A stretch of DNA of 64,000 nucleotides from Bacillus sp. 2B10 (GTDB lineage Bacteria; Pseudomonadota; Alphaproteobacteria; Sphingomonadales; Sphingomonadaceae), in assembly GCA_003946805.1 (NCBI GenBank), contig RPSH01000020.1:1-64000 (forward strand). The letters are read 5' to 3'. The position numbers and the translations under genes were made by a program. Position 1 is the stretch's first letter. The number at the start of each line of letters is the position of its first letter. The notes beneath the pieces were generated by a model. It saw only the letters and a list, made by a program, of their open reading frames with translations, was not told the DNA's origin and did not search any database. Below, piece after piece: positions 47,325 through 56,510 of the stretch.

Positions 47325-48791
47325 ATGACCAAGGCCATCAGCCCCCGTTCGCGCAAGGTTCGCGTCCTCGCCACTCTCGGCCCCGCCAGCAACACGCCCG
47401 AAATGATCGCGAAGCTGTTCGAAGCGGGCGCCGATGCGTTCCGCGTCAATATGAGCCATGGCGACCAGCAATCCAAGGTCGCGGTCATCGAGGCGATTCG
47501 CGGGCTGGAAAGGCAATATGATCGTCCGACGACGATCCTCGCCGATCTGCAGGGACCGAAGCTGCGCGTCGGCCGCTTCGCCGAAGGGCGCGTGATGCTC
47601 GAAGCCGGACAGCGCTTCACGCTCGACCGCTCGAACGAGCCGGGCGATGCGACGCGCGTTGAACTACCGCATCCCGAAATCTTCGCCGCGATCGCCCGCG
47701 ATGCCCGCCTGCTGCTCGACGACGGCAAGCTGGTGCTGCGAGTGCTCGACCATGACGACGACAAGATCGTGACCGAGGTCGTGGTCGGTGGCGCACTGTC
47801 GAACTCGAAGGGGCTGAACGTCCCCGACGTGGTGCTGCCGATGGCCGCGCTGACGCCAAAGGATATCTCCGACCTGCACTTCGCGGTCGAACAGGGCGTC
47901 GACTGGATCGCGCTGTCGTTCGTGCAGCGGCCCGAGGATCTGGCCGAGGCGCGCAAGCTGATCGGCGGCCGCGCGGCGCTGCTCGCCAAGATCGAGAAGC
48001 CCTCCGCCGTCGCCCGGCTGGAGGAGATCGTCGAGCAGTGCGATGGCGTGATGGTCGCGCGCGGCGATCTGGGTGTCGAACTGCCGCCGCAATCGGTGCC
48101 GCCGCTCCAGAAGCGCATCGTCGAAACTGCCCGCCGCCTCGGCCGTCCGGTCGTCGTCGCGACGCAGATGCTCGAATCGATGATTACCTCGCCCTCGCCG
48201 ACCCGTGCCGAGGTGTCGGACGTCGCGACCGCGGTCTATGACGGTGCCGACGCCATCATGCTGTCGGCGGAAAGCGCCGCGGGCAGCTGGCCGGTCGAAT
48301 CGGTGGCGATGATGAACGACATCTCGCACGCCGTCGAACGCGATCCCGCACACGGCGACCGCGTCCATTTCACGGTGCTGCGCCCCGACCCCACCACCGC
48401 CGACGCGTTGGCCGAAGCCGCCAAGAACATCGCCGCCACGGTCGATGCGAAGGCGATCCTGTGCTTCACCAAGTCGGGCTCGACTGCGCGCCGCATCGCG
48501 CGCGAACGCCCCGCGGTGCCGATCATGGTGTTGACGCCGCAGCTCGACACCGCGCGCCGGCTGGGGCTGCTGTGGGGCGTCCACGCCGTCCACACCCGCG
48601 ACGTCGGTTCATTCGAGGAAATGGTGGCGAAGGCGAAGCGCATGCTGCTGCGTCACAACATCGCGGCGGCGGGCGACCGCGTGGTGGTGTGTGCCGGCGT
48701 GCCGTTCGGGACGCCGGGGTCGACCAACGTGCTGCACGTCGTGCAGGTCGTCGGCGACGAACTAAAGAACTATCGCGGGCACGAAGCGTAA
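47325..48791 (+). CDS. pyk: Pyruvate kinase
   Basis: Pyruvate kinase transfers phosphate from PEP to ADP, the last step of glycolysis. The 488-residue protein begins with KVRVLATLGPASNTPEMIAK, has VNMSHGD, the signature AKIEKPSAVARLEEIVEQCD and MVARGDLGVELP. The C-terminal allosteric domain contains LCFTKSGSTARRIARERP. The 72-base upstream region is AT-rich compared with its surroundings (TTGATCGTTTTAGAATAAG) and probably holds divergent promoters with the DUF1244 gene. Confidence 0.98.
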   Translation: MTKAISPRSRKVRVLATLGPASNTPEMIAKLFEAGADAFRVNMSHGDQQSKVAVIEAIRGLERQYDRPTTILADLQGPKLRVGRFAEGRVMLEAGQRFTLDRSNEPGDATRVELPHPEIFAAIARDARLLLDDGKLVLRVLDHDDDKIVTEVVVGGALSNSKGLNVPDVVLPMAALTPKDISDLHFAVEQGVDWIALSFVQRPEDLAEARKLIGGRAALLAKIEKPSAVARLEEIVEQCDGVMVARGDLGVELPPQSVPPLQKRIVETARRLGRPVVVATQMLESMITSPSPTRAEVSDVATAVYDGADAIMLSAESAAGSWPVESVAMMNDISHAVERDPAHGDRVHFTVLRPDPTTADALAEAAKNIAATVDAKAILCFTKSGSTARRIARERPAVPIMVLTPQLDTARRLGLLWGVHAVHTRDVGSFEEMVAKAKRMLLRHNIAAAGDRVVVCAGVPFGTPGSTNVLHVVQVVGDELKNYRGHEA

Positions 48792-48813
48792 TCAGAGGCG
48801 GGGTTTTCTAAAG

Positions 48814-48945
48814 TCTGATCCACCCTGTTTCAGCCGGGCGTCATACCGGCGAAGGCTGGGATCTCCCGGTGGCAGCGCGCAGCAGGAGCCGACGGAGACC
48901 CCAGCCTTCGCTGGGGTGACGTTTCCAGTCGGATGGATCAAACTC
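48814..48945. repeat. Family A palindromic repeat with GATCCATC-type ends (copy 7)
   Basis: The core has GGCGAAGGCTGGGATCTCCC and GAGACCCCAGCCTTCGCTGG. The outer ends are TCTGATCCACCC (48814-48825) and GGATGGATCAAACTC (48931-48945), inverted relative to each other. It occupies the first half of the 357-base gap 48792-49148 between pyk and the transglutaminase-like gene. Confidence 0.75.
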
Positions 48946-48981
48946 TAACGCTGGCTTACCTCATACAGAACCGTGCGTGCT

Positions 48982-49080
48982 GGGTAGGGACTGCGCTTGG
49001 CGAAGGCCCGTATCGAAGCATATCGCCACGGGCGGTCCTTCGATACGCCGCTTCGACAAGTTCAGCGGCTACTCGGGAAG
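48982..49080. repeat. Family B palindrome (copy 2)
   Basis: The segments GTAGGGACTGCGCTTGGCGA and TTCGATACGCCGCTTCGACA (with CAGCGGCTACTCGGGAAG) are arms of an imperfect palindrome about 100 bases long. It is the same as that in the rplO-secY gap (9270-9382), with somewhat more divergence. It fills the second half of the gap downstream of pyk; no gene is seen. Confidence 0.7.
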
Positions 49081-49148
49081 AACGGTTCGGCCTGATGTCA
49101 TCACGCTCCGGTTGGAGAAGGGGACCGTTTGCGCGGAACGGGGAGGGT

Positions 49149-49949
49149 TCAGGCCTGCACGTTATCCTCGACCCGCACATCGACGTCCACATCAATCGCC
49201 TCGTCCCCCGCGCCCATCCGCACGCCCGCGATCGGCGCTGCACCGGCGGCATCCAGCGCCACCGCGACCCGCACATGGTCCAGTTGCGATCTCCCGCCGA
49301 TCGCCGGATCAAACGCATACCACCCGCCCGCAACATGGGCCTCCACCCACGCATGCGGCGCAGCGGTGCGGCGTTCGTCGTCGCCCGAGAGACTGTAGCC
49401 CGATGTGTAGCGTGCTGGTATCCCGCGCGCCCGCGCCGCCGCGATGAATATCTGCGCCATGTCGCGCGGGCTCAGCCGGTCGTCCCTCACCGCATCGACC
49501 GCAGCACGGATCGCCGGGGCCGGACGCCGGTCGAGCGGCCAGCGCGCGTGGATCGCCGCCGCCAGCGCCGTCATCGCCGCCCGGTCGTCGCCCTGCCCCA
49601 GTCCTTCGATCACCGCATCGGCGCGCGTCAACGCCGTCACCCGGCGGAACAGTTCGGGCGGGAACGGTTCGTCCGTCCCCTCGATCGGGCCGTCGCCCTC
49701 GGTCAGCAGCGCTTCGCCCGACACGGTGAGCAGCAGCGTTTCGACCGGCCCCTCGGCATACAGCATCCGCGTGATGTTGCCGTAACCGTCGATGCTGTCG
49801 CGCAACCGCGCGTCGCAATCGACGTCGATCCGCCAGTTGACGACCGTCTGGTGACTGGTGTCGGCGGGGAAAAGGCGCAGCAGCTGGACGATGCGCGCCT
49901 GCGGTTCGGTGAAGCGATACCGCGTTTCGTGGTGGACCGACAGCCGCAT
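49149..49949 (-). CDS. Transglutaminase-like protein lacking the catalytic Cys
   Basis: The 266-residue protein has the bacterial transglutaminase N-terminal domain (MRLSVHHETRYRFTEPQARI). The core domain contains QIFIAAARARGIPARYTSGY, His in PHAWVEAHV and Asp in WYAFDPAIG. In related proteins the segment before QIFIAAAR reads like GVCQDHAH; here it is LSPRDMAQ, with Pro where the nucleophilic Cys is expected. The only Cys is near residue 46 in the N-domain. It overlaps the alpha-E gene by one base and is the last of a three-gene operon. It may be a pseudoenzyme or use another chemistry. Confidence 0.88.
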   Translation of the reverse strand: MRLSVHHETRYRFTEPQARIVQLLRLFPADTSHQTVVNWRIDVDCDARLRDSIDGYGNITRMLYAEGPVETLLLTVSGEALLTEGDGPIEGTDEPFPPELFRRVTALTRADAVIEGLGQGDDRAAMTALAAAIHARWPLDRRPAPAIRAAVDAVRDDRLSPRDMAQIFIAAARARGIPARYTSGYSLSGDDERRTAAPHAWVEAHVAGGWYAFDPAIGGRSQLDHVRVAVALDAAGAAPIAGVRMGAGDEAIDVDVDVRVEDNVQA

Positions 49950-50887
49950 CAGATGAAGCGGAACTGGCGGGCGATCGCGGCGTCGAGCATCGCATTCTCC
50001 CGGATGAAGGCAGCCAGATATTCGTGCAGCCCGCTGACGATGACCTCATGCGCCCGCGTCTTCTGCATCCGCGCGAGCCGTGCGCGGGCCATGCGGTCGG
50101 CCTCGCCCTGGAAACCCGTGCGCTTGCCCATCATGTTGAGCATCTCGACGGTTTCGTCGACGCACGCGGCAAGGCTGCGCGGCACTTCGCCGCGCGACAG
50201 CAGCAGTTCGATGACGTTCGCCGGCTTCAACCCCTCGCTATACAGCCAGCGATAGGCGGTTACGGCCGACACGGTCTGCAGGATCGTCGTCCACTGATCG
50301 CGGTCGATCGCACCGCCGATCCGCTCGCCCTCGGGCAGCAGCAGGTGATATTTGACGTCGATCAGTCGCGCGGTGTTGTCCGCCCGCTCGATCGCCGCGC
50401 CGAGTTGGACGAACCACGTCGCCTCGTTCTTCATCATCCGCTGGACCGCGCCTTCGAACCCGCGCGCCTCGGCCTTGATCGCCTCGACGAGGTTGAGGAT
50501 GTCCTCCCCCTCTTCACCCCGCGGCGCGTTGAAGACGATCCATGCGCGGTTGATCGCGGTCCATGCGTCGCGGGTCAGCGCGGTCCGCACAGCCTTGGCA
50601 TTGTTGCGCGCCGCATCGAGGCACCACAGGATCGATCCGGCATGGCTGCGGTCACAGGTCAGGAACCGGGCCACCGATGCCTGCCCGACCGCCTGCTCCG
50701 TCGCGGCGAAGCTGTCCTCGGTATAGCTGACCGCCAGCGCGCTGGCCCATGCCGCATCCCCCGCCGGACGCGACGACAGCGCATCGAGCCGCACCGTCGC
50801 CTCGACCAGACGGGCGAGGAAATCGGCGCGTTCGACATAGCGGCCCAGCCAATAGAGCGAGGCGGCGGTGCGTGACAGCATCGCCAT
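49949..50887 (-). CDS. Alpha-E domain protein (DUF403)
   Basis: The 312-residue protein begins MAMLSRTAASLYWLGRYVER, the family hallmark. It is predicted all-helical with the conserved segment SHAGSILWCLDAARNNAKAV and AIERADNTARLIDVKYHLLL. The fold is known only from comparative analysis, where it is tied to ATP-grasp and transglutaminase genes in predicted peptide synthesis or tagging systems. It starts one base after the ATP-grasp gene stops and overlaps the transglutaminase-like gene by one base, so the products probably act together. Confidence 0.93.
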   Translation of the reverse strand: MAMLSRTAASLYWLGRYVERADFLARLVEATVRLDALSSRPAGDAAWASALAVSYTEDSFAATEQAVGQASVARFLTCDRSHAGSILWCLDAARNNAKAVRTALTRDAWTAINRAWIVFNAPRGEEGEDILNLVEAIKAEARGFEGAVQRMMKNEATWFVQLGAAIERADNTARLIDVKYHLLLPEGERIGGAIDRDQWTTILQTVSAVTAYRWLYSEGLKPANVIELLLSRGEVPRSLAACVDETVEMLNMMGKRTGFQGEADRMARARLARMQKTRAHEVIVSGLHEYLAAFIRENAMLDAAIARQFRFI

Positions 50888-50888
50888 G

Positions 50889-52376
50889 TCAGCGGGCTCC
50901 CTGCGACTGGGTCATGCCGCCCAGCGACTGCGACTGCAACTGGACCGGACCATCGTCCATCAGCACGAAACTGTCCTTGGTCCCGCCGCCCTGGCTGGAA
51001 TTGACGACCAGCGACCCTTCCCTCAACGCGACGCGGGTCAGCCCGCCGGGCACCACCTGCACCGTCTCCGCCCCGGTCAGCACGAACGGGCGGAAGTCGA
51101 CATGGCGCGGCGCCAGCCCCGCCTCCGTCAGCGTCGGCACGGTGGAGAGCGCGAGCGTCGGCTGCGCGATGTAGCGCTGCGGCTCGGCGATCAGCGCGCG
51201 GCGGAAATCCTCGATCTCCGCCCTCGACGCGGTCGGGCCGACCAGCATGCCATAGCCGCCCGACCCGTCGACCAGCTTCACCACCACTTCGTCGAGATGG
51301 TCGAGGACGTATTTCAGCGCCTGTGGTTCGCGACAGCGCCACGTCTCGACATTGGGCAGCAGCGGCTCGGCCTCGGCATAGAAACGGACGATTTCCGGCA
51401 TGTAGCTGTAGATCGCCTTGTCGTCGGCGATGCCGTTGCCCGGTGCGTTGACCAGCGCGACGTTGCCCGCGCGATACGCCGCGATCAGCCCCGGCACGCC
51501 CAGCAGCGATTCGGGGCGGAACACCACCGGATCGATGAAGTCGTCGTCGATCCGGCGATAGATGACGTCGACCCGCACCCGCCCGGCGATGGTCTGCATC
51601 CACACCACATCGTCGTCGACCAGCAGGTCGGCGGGCTCGACCAGTTCGACCCCCATCGAATCGGCGAGGAAGCTGTGTTCGTAATAGGCCGAATTGAAGT
51701 GGCCGGGCGTCAGCACGACACAGGTCGGATGTGCGCCCGCACCCGGCGGGGCAACCGACCGCATCGTCTCCAGCAGCCTGTCGGGATAGCTGTCGACCGC
51801 CGCCACGCGGAAATTGCGGAACAGTTCGGGGCACAGCCGGATCATCGCCTCGCGATTCTCCAGCATGTACGACACGCCCGACGGCGTGCGGGCATTGTCC
51901 TCCAGCACGAAGAATTCGTCCGGCCCGGTACGGACCAGGTCGATGCCGCAGATATGCGCCCACACGCCGTGCGGCGGGCGGATGCCGGCGATCTCCGGGC
52001 GGAACTGCGCGTTGCCGAAGATCAGGTCGGGCGGCAGTACCCCGGCCTTCAGGATGCGGCGTTCGCCATAGATGTCGTCGAGGAACGCGTTGATCGCCTG
52101 CGTCCGCTGGATCAGCCCCTGCGACAGCCGCGCCCATTCGTCCGCCATGAACACGCGCGGTACGATGTCGAACGGGATGATCCGTTCCGCCGCCTCGCTG
52201 TCGCCATAGACCGCGAAGGTGATGCCCAGCTGGCGAAAGGTCGCTTCGGCGGATTGCAGACGGCGTTTCAGCTCATGGGGCGGCACCCCGCGCATCCACC
52301 GCGCCAGTGCCGCAAGGTCGGGGCGCGGATGATCCGGCCCGCCATGTCCCCAGATTTCGTCGAACGCCTGCCCCAT
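50889..52376 (-). CDS. Circularly permuted type 2 ATP-grasp protein
   Basis: The 495-residue protein matches the circularly permuted ATP-grasp family (DUF404/DUF407): ITFAVYGDSEAAERIIPFDI, EFFVLEDNARTPSGVSYMLE and the glycine-rich GSGGYGMLVGPTASRAE. ATP-grasp enzymes join carboxylates to amines or thiols through acyl-phosphates. For this group the substrate is unknown. It is the first gene of the operon with alpha-E and transglutaminase-like genes. No signal peptide is present, so it acts in the cytoplasm. Confidence 0.94.
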   Translation of the reverse strand: MGQAFDEIWGHGGPDHPRPDLAALARWMRGVPPHELKRRLQSAEATFRQLGITFAVYGDSEAAERIIPFDIVPRVFMADEWARLSQGLIQRTQAINAFLDDIYGERRILKAGVLPPDLIFGNAQFRPEIAGIRPPHGVWAHICGIDLVRTGPDEFFVLEDNARTPSGVSYMLENREAMIRLCPELFRNFRVAAVDSYPDRLLETMRSVAPPGAGAHPTCVVLTPGHFNSAYYEHSFLADSMGVELVEPADLLVDDDVVWMQTIAGRVRVDVIYRRIDDDFIDPVVFRPESLLGVPGLIAAYRAGNVALVNAPGNGIADDKAIYSYMPEIVRFYAEAEPLLPNVETWRCREPQALKYVLDHLDEVVVKLVDGSGGYGMLVGPTASRAEIEDFRRALIAEPQRYIAQPTLALSTVPTLTEAGLAPRHVDFRPFVLTGAETVQVVPGGLTRVALREGSLVVNSSQGGGTKDSFVLMDDGPVQLQSQSLGGMTQSQGAR

Positions 52377-52455
52377 CCGTCCTCCAACGCAACCTGCCGG
52401 TAATCGCTCCCTATGCTGCGCTGCGAAATAACGGGTGGCAAGCGGCTTTATACGA

Positions 52456-54474
52456 TCACGATACCAGATCGGTCAGCGTCGCCGGGGTCAGTACCTGCGG
52501 CAGCACCTGCGCCTCGCCCTTGCCCGGCGCATAATAGAGGTAGAGCGGCACGCCGGCGCGGTTATGCCCCTCGATGAAGCGGCCCAGCACCGGATCGCCA
52601 TCGGTCCAGTCGCCGACCAGCACCTTGACCCCGCCCCTGCCGAACGCATCGGCCACCGCCCGCGTCTCGATCGCGGCGCGTTCGTTGACCTTGCAGGTCA
52701 GGCACCAGTCGGCGGTGAAATAGGCGAATACCGGCTTCCCCTCGGCACGCAGCGTCGCCAGCCGGGTTTCGCTGAACGGTTCGGCTCCGGCGATACCCGT
52801 AGCCGCCGCCCCCGCCGGCGGCGCGCGCTGGACCAGCGCCGTCGTGGCGATGGCGAGCGTCAGCGCGGCGATGCCCGGCCACCACGCCCGGTCGCGCCCG
52901 CGCAACTGCCGCCGTCCGGTCCACCACAGCCCCAGCCCGGCGAGCAGCAACGCCCCCAGACCCAGCGCCATGCCGTCGACCCCGGCCTGCCGCCCCAATA
53001 TCCATGCCAGCGCCAGCGCGGTCAGGAACATCGGCACCGACAGCCCCTTGCGGAACGCATCCATCCACGCGCCGGGCCTTGGCAGCCGTCGCCGCAACGC
53101 CGGCACGAAGCCAAGCAGCAGGAACGGCAATGCCAGCCCCAATCCCAGCCCGGCGAACACCGCCATCGCGGCGACCGGCGGCAGGACCAGCGCCGATCCC
53201 AGCGCCGCGCCCATGAACGGCCCGGTGCACGGCGTCGCGACGAACGCCGCCAGCGCGCCGGTGGCGAACGCACCGCTGCGCCCGCTGCGCGTACCGACCT
53301 GCGGCGTCGGCAGTTCGAACAGCCCGGCAAGGTTGAGCGCGATCCCCCCGGTCAGCACCAGCAGCACCAGCACGACGCGCGGATCGGTCAGCTGGAACGC
53401 CCATCCCGCGGCGACCCCCGCCGCACGGATCGCCAGCAGGATGCCGCCCAGCGCCATGCAGGTGACGACCGCCCCGGCGGTATAGGCAACGCCCTCCGCC
53501 CGCGCATGGGCGGCCGACTCGCCCGAGCGGGCAAGGCTGAGCGCCTTCAGGCTCAGGATCGGGAACACGCATGGCATGACGTTGAGCAACAACCCGCCGA
53601 GCAACGCTCCGGCAAAGGCCAGCAGCGCGGCGCGGACCGGCGCCGGTTCGGCGGGTGCGGCGACCACGCCCGGCGTCGCCCGGATCGCGAAACCCTGCCC
53701 CGGTCCGGTCGCCAGCACCCCCTCGATCACGGCGGGCTTGCCGGTGCCCTTCGTCTCGATGACGATCGCGTCGCCGTCGCGCCGGATCGTCTGTGCCGCA
53801 TCGTAATCGATCGCGTTTTCGGTCAGCGGAAAGAAATACGGATCGCCGATCGGCCGGGCCGCGGGAAACGGCACGCGCAACCGCAACGGTTCGCCCGGCT
53901 GGAACAGCGCCGGCGATCCCAGTGGCCGGGGCAGCGCGCGGCGCCAGCCATCGAACGCGGCGCGGCGTTCGGGTGTGATCGCCCCGTCGCCGATGGTGAG
54001 TTCGGTCGACAGCACCGCCTTTTCCGGCACGCAGATTTCGCGGGTGCAGACGAGATAGTCGATCGCGAGGCGCACCGGCACCACGCTGCCCCGCGCCAGA
54101 CCGGCGGGCAGTTCCAGCTCGGTCAGGATCGTCCATGGCCGTTCATAGACATAGTTCATGATCCCGGCGACGGTCAGCCGCTCCGGCACCGGGTAGCGCA
54201 GGTCGCCCACGCGGGCACCCGCCGGCAGCGTCCAGTCGAGCCGCGGCTGCGTGCCCACCGCGCCCGGATTCTGCCAGTAACCGTGCCATCCCGCATCGGG
54301 CACCGACACCAGCGCGAGCGCGACGCGCGTGCCCGCCGCCGGGGTGTCGCTTTCCGCCACGATCCGCATCTGGACGTGGCGCTGCCCCGGCACCTGCGCG
54401 GCGACCGGCATCGCTGCGCAGAGCAGCACGGTCAGCAGGACGATTCGACGCCATAGTATTCTTGCCGCTGTCAT
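52456..54474 (-). CDS. Thiol:disulfide interchange protein, DsbD family
   Basis: The 672-residue protein has a signal peptide (RIVLLTVLLCAAMPVAAQ). The N-terminal periplasmic domain carries a CTREIC motif. The eight-helix membrane domain has Cys in LNVMPCVFPILSLKAL and VATPCTGPFMGAAL. The C-terminal thioredoxin domain has the CxxC site DWCLTCK. It should pass electrons from cytoplasmic thioredoxin to the periplasm. The ATG at 54474 precedes the signal peptide; a longer upstream frame is not supported. It is divergent from the phosphatase gene. Confidence 0.93.
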   Translation of the reverse strand: MTAARILWRRIVLLTVLLCAAMPVAAQVPGQRHVQMRIVAESDTPAAGTRVALALVSVPDAGWHGYWQNPGAVGTQPRLDWTLPAGARVGDLRYPVPERLTVAGIMNYVYERPWTILTELELPAGLARGSVVPVRLAIDYLVCTREICVPEKAVLSTELTIGDGAITPERRAAFDGWRRALPRPLGSPALFQPGEPLRLRVPFPAARPIGDPYFFPLTENAIDYDAAQTIRRDGDAIVIETKGTGKPAVIEGVLATGPGQGFAIRATPGVVAAPAEPAPVRAALLAFAGALLGGLLLNVMPCVFPILSLKALSLARSGESAAHARAEGVAYTAGAVVTCMALGGILLAIRAAGVAAGWAFQLTDPRVVLVLLVLTGGIALNLAGLFELPTPQVGTRSGRSGAFATGALAAFVATPCTGPFMGAALGSALVLPPVAAMAVFAGLGLGLALPFLLLGFVPALRRRLPRPGAWMDAFRKGLSVPMFLTALALAWILGRQAGVDGMALGLGALLLAGLGLWWTGRRQLRGRDRAWWPGIAALTLAIATTALVQRAPPAGAAATGIAGAEPFSETRLATLRAEGKPVFAYFTADWCLTCKVNERAAIETRAVADAFGRGGVKVLVGDWTDGDPVLGRFIEGHNRAGVPLYLYYAPGKGEAQVLPQVLTPATLTDLVS

Positions 54475-54526
54475 GGACGCGGAGTAGCGGAGTTCGAGGA
54501 CGGATGCACCGTCCGCGGAGTACCCG

Positions 54527-56185
54527 ATGCGTCTCGTCTCTCTCGCCGCGCTGTTGCTGGCGTCCGCCACCCCCGCTTTTGCCCAGAGCGCGGCCCCCGT
54601 CGACGTGGCCGTGCCGCCGACCTATCCGGCGACCCCGCCGAAACTGATCGTCGCGATCTCGGTCGACCAGTTCTCCGCCGACCTGTTCGCCGAATATCGC
54701 GCGCGCTTCACCGGCGGCTTCGCGCGCCTGATGCAGGGCGCGGTCTTCCCCTCGGGCTATCAGAGCCATGCCGCGACCGAAACCTGCCCCGGGCACTCGA
54801 CGATCCTTACCGGATCGCGGCCCGCGCGGACCGGCATCATCGCCAACGACTGGATCGACCAGCGCGGCAACGCCCGTCCGGATCACAAGGTCTATTGCGC
54901 GGAGGACGAACGCGTCGCCGGATCGACGTTCAAGGACTATACCGTCTCCGACACGCACCTGATGGTGCCGACGCTGGGCGAACGGATGAAAGCCGCCGAC
55001 CCGCGCACGCGCGTCGTCTCGGTCGCGGGCAAGGACCGCGCGGCGGTGATGATGGGCGGGCACAAGGTCGACGAGCTGTGGTGGTTCGGCAAGGACGGCT
55101 TCACCAGCTATGCCGGCCGGCGGATGCCGCCGGTCGTCGCGCGCGCCAACGCCGCCGTCGCGAAACAGATCGCAACGCCGCAAGCCGCGATGACGCTGCC
55201 GACCTTCTGCCAGCCGCTCGCCCGCGCCGTCCGCGTCGGCGACAAGACGATCGGCACCGGCCGCTTCGAACGTGCCGCGGGCGACATCGCCGCGTTCCGC
55301 CGTTCGCCCGAATATGATGCCGCCGTCCTCGCCCTCGCCGCCGGGCTCGTTCAGGACATGAAGCTGGGCCGGGGTCCGCAGACCGACATCATCTCGATCG
55401 GCGCATCGGCGACCGACTATGTCGGCCATGGCTATGGCACCGAAGGCAGCGAGATGTGCTTGCAACTCACCTCGCTCGACCAGAGCCTGGGGGAGTTCTT
55501 CGCGGTGCTCGACGCGACCAGTGTCGACTATCAGGTCGTGTTGACCGCCGACCATGGCGGCAGCGACGCCAGCGAGCGCCATGCCAGCCACGCCATTCCC
55601 GACGCGGTCCGGCTGGACGGGGACTTCACCGTCGAGCGGATCGGCAAGGCAATCGGGCAGAAGCTCGGCATCGCCGGGCCGGTCCTGTTCGGCGGCGTCA
55701 ACGGCGACGTGTGGTACGACATCAACCTGACCCCGGCCCAGAAGGCCGCGGTCGAGCGCGAGGCGATCGCGATGTTCACGACCCATCCGCAGACGCAGGC
55801 GGTCTTCACCCGCGCGCAGATCATGGCGACGACCGTCCCCGCGACCCCGCCCGAGACGTGGTCGCTGATCGAACGCGCCCGCGCCTCCTATTACCCGCCG
55901 CGCTCGGGCGACCTGCTGGTGGCGATGAAGCCGCGCGTGCTGACGCTGCCGCATCCGGTGGTCGGCAGCTCGGTCGCGACGCATGGCAGCTTCTGGGACT
56001 ATGACCGCCGCGTGCCGATGCTGTTCTGGCGCAAGGGGGCCGGCGGGTTCGAGGAACCATTCGGCGTGGAGACGGTCGACATCCTGCCGACGCTGGCGGC
56101 GACGATCCGCCTGCCGGTGGCGAAGACCGAGATCGACGGCCGCTGCCTCGACCTCGATCCGGGCGAGGGGACGACCTGCCGGTAA
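54527..56185 (+). CDS. Secreted alkaline phosphatase family protein, PafA-like
   Basis: The 552-residue protein has a signal peptide (MRLVSLAALLLASATPAFAQ) and an alkaline-phosphatase-superfamily fold. The metal ligand Asp47 lies in ISVDQFSAD, and the likely nucleophile Thr86 in ETCPGHSTILTG. IANDW supplies the Asn equivalent, and AGKDRAA the Lys-x-Arg pair that marks PafA-type phosphate monoesterases. The last metal-binding stretches (TADHGGSD and ATHGS) are intact. It probably releases phosphate in the periplasm. Substrate range is inferred; a phosphodiesterase cannot be excluded. Confidence 0.9.
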   Translation: MRLVSLAALLLASATPAFAQSAAPVDVAVPPTYPATPPKLIVAISVDQFSADLFAEYRARFTGGFARLMQGAVFPSGYQSHAATETCPGHSTILTGSRPARTGIIANDWIDQRGNARPDHKVYCAEDERVAGSTFKDYTVSDTHLMVPTLGERMKAADPRTRVVSVAGKDRAAVMMGGHKVDELWWFGKDGFTSYAGRRMPPVVARANAAVAKQIATPQAAMTLPTFCQPLARAVRVGDKTIGTGRFERAAGDIAAFRRSPEYDAAVLALAAGLVQDMKLGRGPQTDIISIGASATDYVGHGYGTEGSEMCLQLTSLDQSLGEFFAVLDATSVDYQVVLTADHGGSDASERHASHAIPDAVRLDGDFTVERIGKAIGQKLGIAGPVLFGGVNGDVWYDINLTPAQKAAVEREAIAMFTTHPQTQAVFTRAQIMATTVPATPPETWSLIERARASYYPPRSGDLLVAMKPRVLTLPHPVVGSSVATHGSFWDYDRRVPMLFWRKGAGGFEEPFGVETVDILPTLAATIRLPVAKTEIDGRCLDLDPGEGTTCR

Positions 56186-56217
56186 TCGTTGCCGTCGGAG
56201 CGAGTCCGGTCCGCCTG

Positions 56218-56349
56218 GAGTTTGATCCATCCGTGTGGAACCGTCACCCCAGCGCAGGCTGGGGTCTTCATCGGCTCCTGCTGCGCGCTGCCACCGGGAA
56301 ATTCCGGCTTCGCCGGGATGACGCCCGCTTCAATGAGGATCAATCAAAC
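56218..56349. repeat. Family A palindromic repeat with GATCCATC-type ends (copy 8)
   Basis: The ends are GAGTTTGATCCATCC (56218-56232) and GAGGATCAATCAAAC (56335-56349). Between are CCCCAGCGCAGGCTGGGG and TTCCGGCTTCGCCGGGATGA. It lies in the 325-base gap 56186-56510 between convergent genes. The rest of the gap (56350-56510) has short GC-rich inverted segments but no gene. Confidence 0.7.
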
Positions 56350-56510
56350 ACCTAGGGGTCGGCAAGCCCCACCTTCCTGGCCGGGAGGGGTCGGGACCGC
56401 CGCCACACCGATCCCGCAAGGAATCGGCGAAAGCTCCGATCTCCCGGTGGTGGCACGCGGCAGGCGCCGGGGGCCGGCTTCACATCCCTGCCGGGGGCGC
56501 GTCGATGCCT

